From the IMG/VR virus record IMGVR_UViG_3300048589_001579, positions 1 to 41,946 of that record: a stretch of DNA of 41,946 nucleotides; one strand, 5' to 3'. Positions 37,655 through 41,946 of the stretch are shown in pieces; the first letter of the stretch is position 1; each line of letters opens with the position of its first letter. The notes beneath the pieces were generated by a model. That model made no database searches and was not told the origin of the DNA. It was given only the letters and a program-made list of their open reading frames with translations. Position numbers and translations under genes: made by a program. Origin of the DNA: a virus.

Positions 37655-38427
37655 GCGGCTTCGAGGGCTTCGCACAACTGCCGGAGGAGAGTTCCGGTGG
37701 CTTTCCGGAGGCTGTCTACGACACCGCAGGCTCGGGCATCCATGCCTGGTCCGACGGCGCAGTCGGCGCATTCGTCACGATCATCGGCGCGGGCGGCGGC
37801 GCGGCGGGCGGCGGCGTATCCACCAGTTCGGCTAAAGGTGGCGCGTCGGCGGGCATGGTGCTCAAAGTGTATTTCCCGCGCAACGGCGCGACGACGACAG
37901 CGTATGTTGTCGGCGCGAAGGGTACGGGCGGCTCCAATGCTGCCGGGGTGGCGGGCGGTCAGTCATCGTTCGGCGAAATGGTGGCCTTGGGTGGCAACGC
38001 CAGCACGACCGGCGGCAGCGGCGCACCTGGACCGACCTTCCCGACGCTCACCGGCCCCGCCGGGGGCGCGAGCGCAGCGACAGGAGGTGACGGTGCTCCC
38101 GGCGTCGAGATCAGCACGCACGCCTCCTCCGGCGCGGCGGGCGGGGGCGGCGGCACGGCGAACAGCGGTGGCAAAGGAGGCACGAGCCCGACCGGAGTGC
38201 CGTCCCCGACTCCGGCGACCGGCGACGGCACCTACGGCGGCGGAGGCAGTGGTGGGTGCGGCTACAACGGACCGGGCGGCGTTGGCGGCAACGGGCCGAA
38301 CGGCGCGGGCAATGCGCCTCCGGCGGGTACATGGGGCGCGGGCGGTGGCGGGACGGGCGAGCGCTCGACCGGCACACTGGTCGGCGGCGACGGCAGCGAC
38401 GGCGCGGTGATCGTGCGCGAAGTCTGA
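37651..38427 (+). CDS. Glycine-rich tail adhesin
   Basis: 258 residues. After 50 ordinary residues (HAWSDGAVGAFVTIIGAGGG) comes a long region of glycine-rich loops (GGNASTTGGSGAPGPTFPTL, TYGGGGSGGCGYNGPG) and it closes with GDGSDGAVIVREV. Such glycine-rich sandwich domains with a conserved hydrophobic end occur in phage tail tip adhesins that bind surface receptors. Confidence 0.75.
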   Translation: MSGFEGFAQLPEESSGGFPEAVYDTAGSGIHAWSDGAVGAFVTIIGAGGGAAGGGVSTSSAKGGASAGMVLKVYFPRNGATTTAYVVGAKGTGGSNAAGVAGGQSSFGEMVALGGNASTTGGSGAPGPTFPTLTGPAGGASAATGGDGAPGVEISTHASSGAAGGGGGTANSGGKGGTSPTGVPSPTPATGDGTYGGGGSGGCGYNGPGGVGGNGPNGAGNAPPAGTWGAGGGGTGERSTGTLVGGDGSDGAVIVREV

Positions 38428-38439
38428 CGAGGAACGACG

Positions 38440-39315
38440 ATGGCCTACAACCCATTCCAGGCAGCGAAGCCGGCCGGCTCCGACACCGGCCCGACCGTCG
38501 TGTCGGACGCGAACCGGAACGACAAGGCCCTGCGCGACGCGACGATCGCGCTGATGTTCGACGACTTCGAGTTCTCGATCAGCGCCGGGACCGGGACGAC
38601 CAGGCGGCCGCAGTACATGTACTGGAAGAACGGCACCGGCGGCAGCGCGCCGTGGATCCGCGCGACGATCACCTGGGGGACGACGAGCGGCGAGAAATAC
38701 AACCCGACCGGCATCGTGTGGGACTACTCGGCCGACGGCGGCGGCGCCTGGGACACGATCGCCACGCAGGCGCTCACGTTCGACAGCAACGGCGACCTGA
38801 CCGCGATCAGCGGAGGCAGCACGGCGCTCGCGATGCTGTCCGGGCTGCTCGGGCACGTCCACCGGATGCGCGACGACTACGACACGCACGCGGCGGCGAC
38901 CGGGGCTTCGGTGCATGGGCTCGGCACGATGTCGACGCAGGCTGCGAGCGCCGTCGCGATCACCGGCGGCGCGATCAAGGCGAAGGTGCAGCAAGGGGTC
39001 GAGAAAGCCTACGGCAACCAGTCGGGCGCGTTCAACATCGACCTGACCGAGGGGCACTTCTTCACGTTCACGGTCACGAACGCCGCGGCCGTCGCCACGT
39101 TCACGAACAAGCCCGCGTCCGGCACCTACCATCCGATCCACCTGCGGATCGTCAATGGCGGCATCGCGGGCGCGACGCTGTTCAGCGGCGAGACGGGACC
39201 GGGCGGGACAGCGCTCTCGCTCTCGTCCTCGGGGACCGACGACGTGTTCGGCTACATGTACGACGGCGCGACGTTCGAGATCACCGGCACCGCGAAGGCG
39301 AAGGCCGCGCTGTGA
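38440..39315 (+). CDS. Tail fibre-like protein
   Basis: 291 residues from ATG 38440-38442 with GAGGA upstream. SDANRNDKALRDATIALMFD and the fibre-type motif HGLGTMSTQAASAVAITGGA, followed by HFFTFTVTNAAAVATFTN and a C-terminal beta region. These motifs are common in side tail fibre or tip fibre shafts. Probably works with the two glycine-rich proteins flanking it. Confidence 0.7.
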   Translation: MAYNPFQAAKPAGSDTGPTVVSDANRNDKALRDATIALMFDDFEFSISAGTGTTRRPQYMYWKNGTGGSAPWIRATITWGTTSGEKYNPTGIVWDYSADGGGAWDTIATQALTFDSNGDLTAISGGSTALAMLSGLLGHVHRMRDDYDTHAAATGASVHGLGTMSTQAASAVAITGGAIKAKVQQGVEKAYGNQSGAFNIDLTEGHFFTFTVTNAAAVATFTNKPASGTYHPIHLRIVNGGIAGATLFSGETGPGGTALSLSSSGTDDVFGYMYDGATFEITGTAKAKAAL

Positions 39316-40100
39316 TCCCGAACCCCGCAGCTCTCGGCTCCGGTGGTGGCGGGACGTGGACGCTCACGATCTCGGCCAACGCGGCGAACGTCAACCTCAA
39401 GACCGAGCTGGAGGCGCTCTACGGCTCGATGTCGAGCGCGGTCGTCGCGGTCGTGACGATCAACAGCGGCGTCGAGATTTCGTGCGCCACCGGGTCCGGG
39501 TACCCGGCGATGGAGACCGGCACGAGCTGGCCCTCCGGCTCGACGCTGAAGATCGTCAACTACGGGAAGATCAGAGGCGCTGGCGGCGATGGCGCGGGTC
39601 CGGGTATTTCAGGTTGGCACGGTGGCGACGCACTCTCGCTCGGGATCAGCGTCACCATCGACAACACGAGCGTCGGCAACATCTTCGGGGGCGGTGGCGG
39701 TGGCGGGCAAGGTGGTCAGATCACGTCCCACTCTGGCGAAGTCGGCGGTGGCGGTGGCGGTGGTGGACAGGGTGACAATGGTGGCGGTGGTGGAGCCCAC
39801 GCGACGGCAGGCATCACTTACCCCGGCGAAAACGGGTACGCAGGAGCCGAAACCTACTACGGGGAGGGCGGCAATGGCGGCGTCAACAGCTCGGGAAGCT
39901 ACATCGGTGGCAAGGGCGGATACGGTGGCGGATGGGGCACCGCCGGGACCAGCGGCTACTCCGCGACGGTCGGAGGCGTGCCCGGCGGTGGCGGGGCGAC
40001 AGTCGGTGGCGCGGCAGGCAAAGCTATCGACAAGAACGGCAAGACCGTGACGTGGATCGCCGGGAACAACGCGACGCAGGTGAAGGGGGCCGTCTCGTGA
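39312..40100 (+). CDS. Second glycine-rich tail adhesin
   Basis: 262 residues from GTG 39312-39314 (GTGA overlap). N-terminal beta region WTLTISANAANVNLKTEL, then a long glycine tract (NIFGGGGGGGQGGQ, GGGGGGGGQGDNGGGGG) and an end GKAIDKNGKTVTWIAG typical of phage glycine-rich adhesins. Different from the first adhesin outside the Gly regions. It may give a second receptor specificity. Confidence 0.75.
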   Translation: MIPNPAALGSGGGGTWTLTISANAANVNLKTELEALYGSMSSAVVAVVTINSGVEISCATGSGYPAMETGTSWPSGSTLKIVNYGKIRGAGGDGAGPGISGWHGGDALSLGISVTIDNTSVGNIFGGGGGGGQGGQITSHSGEVGGGGGGGGQGDNGGGGGAHATAGITYPGENGYAGAETYYGEGGNGGVNSSGSYIGGKGGYGGGWGTAGTSGYSATVGGVPGGGGATVGGAAGKAIDKNGKTVTWIAGNNATQVKGAVS

Positions 40101-40432
40101 ACGAGGAAATGGCCTGGGACGGCGTCGACCGCCGCATGGCGCGCGGCGACCGGTGGCACGTCGGCAAGGAGGTGCCGCTCGCACTGCTTGTGGCGGTCAT
40201 GATCCAGACCGGCGGCGGGATCTGGTGGCTCGCCCAACTTAGCGCGAAGATCGACTCCGCGATCGTCACGCTGTCCGAATTCCGGGTCGAGCGCTACACG
40301 CGCGAGGACGCGCGCCGCGACCGCGAGCTCGTCATCACGCTCCTCGAGCAGCACAAGCAGCGCGCCGCCGAGATCGAGCGCCGCACCGCCGTGATCGAGT
40401 CGGCGATCGAGACCTTGAAGCGGGCACGCTGA
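40097..40432 (+). CDS. Membrane-anchored coiled-coil protein of the lysis cassette
   Basis: 111 residues from GTG 40097-40099. A short charged N-terminus (DGVDRRMARGDRWHVGKEV) is followed by one transmembrane helix at about 28-48 (PLALLVAVMIQTGGGIWWLA) and a long coiled coil (TREDARRDRELVITLLEQHK, AAEIERRTAVIESAIETL). It could act as an inner-membrane spanin or holin partner; the fused endolysin follows immediately (TGATG). The exact role is not decided by sequence. Confidence 0.6.
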   Translation: MNEEMAWDGVDRRMARGDRWHVGKEVPLALLVAVMIQTGGGIWWLAQLSAKIDSAIVTLSEFRVERYTREDARRDRELVITLLEQHKQRAAEIERRTAVIESAIETLKRAR

Positions 40433-41580
40433 TGCGCATCACGCGCCGCGAAGCCGAAGACGCGCTCGCCCTGGCGAACGTCCAGGCGTTCCTGCGCGTC
40501 GTGCGGCAGGGGGAATCGTCGCAGGGCGACGAGGCGTACCGGATGCGGTGGCCGGGCCTCGGGAAGCCCACGGCGTACTTCGACGACTTCGCGCAGCACC
40601 CGCGGATGTTCGAGCCGACGACGGGCGGGCGCGTGTCGAGCGCGGCAGGCGCGTACCAGATCACCGCGACGACCTACGACGACTTCGCGCCGGGCCTCGG
40701 GATCGGCGACTTCACACCGCCGGCGCAGGACGCGATCGCGGTCGCCATCATCGCCAGCGAGGGCGCGCTTGCGCCGCTGCTCGCCGGGAGGTTCGACGAG
40801 GCTGTGATCCTGTGCCGCGGCAGGTGGACGAGCCTGCCGGGTGCCGAGGAAAACAATCCACGATGGACGCTCGCGAAGGCGCGCGCGTTGTACGCGAGCT
40901 ATGGCGGCACCTTCGCCGCGTCCGACACTCAACCCGCGGCCCCGATCGAGGACCGCAGCACGCGCCACCAGGAGACCGCCATGCCGCTCCCGATCCTCGC
41001 CCTGATCTCGACCTTCGGGCCGCTGATCGCTCAAATGATCCCGCAGGTCGCGAAGCTCTTCGCGAAGCCGGACAGCCCGACCGCGACGCGCAACGTCGAG
41101 GCGATCCAGCTCGTGTTCGACACGATCCAGAAGGCGACCGCCGCGCCGAACCTGCAGGCGGCCGTCGAGGCGATGGCCAGCGATCCGTCGGCGAAGGCCG
41201 CGGCCCAGCAGGCGGTCGTCACCGAGCCGGCGATCATGGCGGTCCTCGAGATCGGCGCCGACGGCATCAAGGCGGCGCGCGAGATGAACCTCGCGATCGC
41301 GCAGTCCGACAAGCCGCTCTACAAGAACCCGGCGATCGTGATCGCGTTCGTGATGCTGCCGCTCGTCTACATCGTCACGCTGTCGGTGCTGCTCGCCGGC
41401 GACGGCGGCTACTGGGGCGGCTTCTGGGGGCCGGGCTTCATGCCCGAGACCAGGAGCGCGACCGTCAACCTGATCCTCGGGATGGTGCTGGGCGGGATCA
41501 TGGGCTTCTTCTTCGGCACCACGTTCGGCAGCGGCCGCAAGACCGACCTGCTCGCCGGGCACACCGACACCAAACCCTGA
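40432..41580 (+). CDS. GH104 endolysin fused to a holin-like membrane domain
   Basis: 382 residues. Residues 1-160 match the lambda R lytic transglycosylase family GH104: catalytic-type Glu28 in VRQGESSQGDEAY, HPRMFEPTTGG, SSAAGAYQITATTYDDF, WTSLPGAEENNPRWTLAKAR and ASYGGTF. After a Pro/Thr/Arg linker, residues about 184-382 form a membrane domain: amphipathic PLPILALISTFGPLIAQMIP, helical middle, then two transmembrane spans around AIVIAFVMLPLVYIVTLSVL and NLILGMVLGGIMGFFFG. Normally these would be separate genes. A strong internal site at 40970-40983 could express the membrane part alone. Confidence 0.85.
   Translation: MRITRREAEDALALANVQAFLRVVRQGESSQGDEAYRMRWPGLGKPTAYFDDFAQHPRMFEPTTGGRVSSAAGAYQITATTYDDFAPGLGIGDFTPPAQDAIAVAIIASEGALAPLLAGRFDEAVILCRGRWTSLPGAEENNPRWTLAKARALYASYGGTFAASDTQPAAPIEDRSTRHQETAMPLPILALISTFGPLIAQMIPQVAKLFAKPDSPTATRNVEAIQLVFDTIQKATAAPNLQAAVEAMASDPSAKAAAQQAVVTEPAIMAVLEIGADGIKAAREMNLAIAQSDKPLYKNPAIVIAFVMLPLVYIVTLSVLLAGDGGYWGGFWGPGFMPETRSATVNLILGMVLGGIMGFFFGTTFGSGRKTDLLAGHTDTKP
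40970..40983 (+). promoter_or_regulatory. Internal ribosome-binding site and start for the holin-like part
   Basis: AGGAG at 40970-40974, six bases, ATG at 40981-40983, codon 184 of the fusion. This spacing and strength look like a genuine gene start and would give a 199-residue membrane protein. Confidence 0.65.
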
Positions 41581-41592
41581 CAGGAGATCAAC

Positions 41593-41946
41593 ATGGGCAG
41601 CGGATACACGGGCAAGAAGGTGCAGCACGGCACGGGCGCGGTGGAGCGCTACACCGGGCCGTCGATCAACATCAGCAGCCTGCCGCTCGACCTGCAATAC
41701 GCGGTGTGCCGGTACGCGGCGAAGTTCACCTACGGCCGCGACGCGGTCCGCGGCGTCTTCGGCAACGCGGTGAAGACCGGGCCCGCGGAGACGGTCGGCA
41801 GCGTCAATTCGATGATCAACCTGGGCGGGATGGTCGGCGCTCGCCCCGAGGAGGCCGCAGCGTTCGAGGCCGAGCACCCCGAGTGGGCGGCGACGGTCAA
41901 GGCCTACGTCGACTGGGCGCGCGGCCGCACGCCGGCAAGGCGCTGA
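41593..41946 (+). CDS. Last gene of the window, unknown
   Basis: 117 residues from ATG 41593-41595 with GGAG eight bases upstream. SSLPLDLQYAVCRYAAKFTY, GRDAVRGVFGNAVKTGPAE and PEEAAAFEAEHPEWAATVKA suggest a soluble helical protein; the N-terminus has GSGYTGKKVQHGTG. No family recognised. It follows the lysis genes by 12 bases, so it is probably co-transcribed. The window ends at its stop codon, and no attachment site or tRNA repeat follows. Confidence 0.65.
   Translation: MGSGYTGKKVQHGTGAVERYTGPSINISSLPLDLQYAVCRYAAKFTYGRDAVRGVFGNAVKTGPAETVGSVNSMINLGGMVGARPEEAAAFEAEHPEWAATVKAYVDWARGRTPARR

Noticed and set aside
37651-40100. Diversity-generating retroelement target in the adhesin genes
   Set aside because: No reverse transcriptase gene and no template repeat is visible in the window.

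Overview
This window is almost certainly one integrated temperate bacteriophage (prophage) of the lambda-like siphovirus type, in a strongly GC-rich Gram-negative host, probably a beta- or gammaproteobacterium (inference from base composition, gene families and lysis genes). It opens inside the 3' half of an initiator tRNA-Met gene, the attachment site, and ends exactly at the stop codon of a late phage gene. No host gene and no right-hand attachment site is visible.

Layout. (1) 1-8402, mostly minus strand: a serine integrase at the tRNA, then a leftward early operon of about 20 small genes, most joined by ATGA or GTGA stop/start overlaps. It carries a DUF4224/GIY-YIG nuclease fusion, small zinc-binding, membrane and exported proteins, and many unknowns. 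Two plus-strand cassettes of membrane-protein genes (6585-6902 and 7407-7998) lie backwards inside it and look like morons. (2) 8403-9515: the immunity region. A small CI-like repressor gene is directly joined to a gene for a membrane-anchored protein. Two promoters, one leftward and one rightward, carry palindromic operators (consensus TTAGGCNNGCCTAA) with identical spacing; the rightward one drives a Cro-like gene that may lack a leader. (3) 9521-13616: a short early gene, an antisense gene, a strong intrinsic terminator, then a CII-like regulator, a TOPRIM primase, an SF3-like helicase and an AT-rich noncoding island packed with 8-bp iterons, the likely replication origin. (4) 13617-30100: packaging and head genes: small and large terminase, a Mor-family activator, gpW-like protein, portal, a block of large virion proteins interrupted by an HNH homing endonuclease, a fused ClpP-type protease/major capsid protein, a decoration protein and head-tail connectors. 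(5) 28356-40100: tail genes: tube, G/GT chaperones with a programmed -1 frameshift site, tape measure, tip proteins, a J-like protein, and fibre or glycine-rich adhesin genes. (6) 40097-41946: lysis region with a membrane coiled-coil protein, a GH104 endolysin fused in frame to a holin-like membrane domain that has its own ribosome-binding site, and a last unknown gene.

How it works together. CI should silence both early promoters. When it is lost, the leftward operon and the cro/replication side are expressed; the terminator at 10276-10314 and the Mor-like protein are candidate switches towards late expression. No RecA-cleavable domain is visible in the repressor and no recognisable recombination genes were found. 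The most unusual points are the endolysin-holin fusion with internal start, the matched operator geometry, the iteron island, the GIY-YIG fusion, the repeated gene 3' ends in the left operon, and the head-gene block that carries the homing endonuclease.
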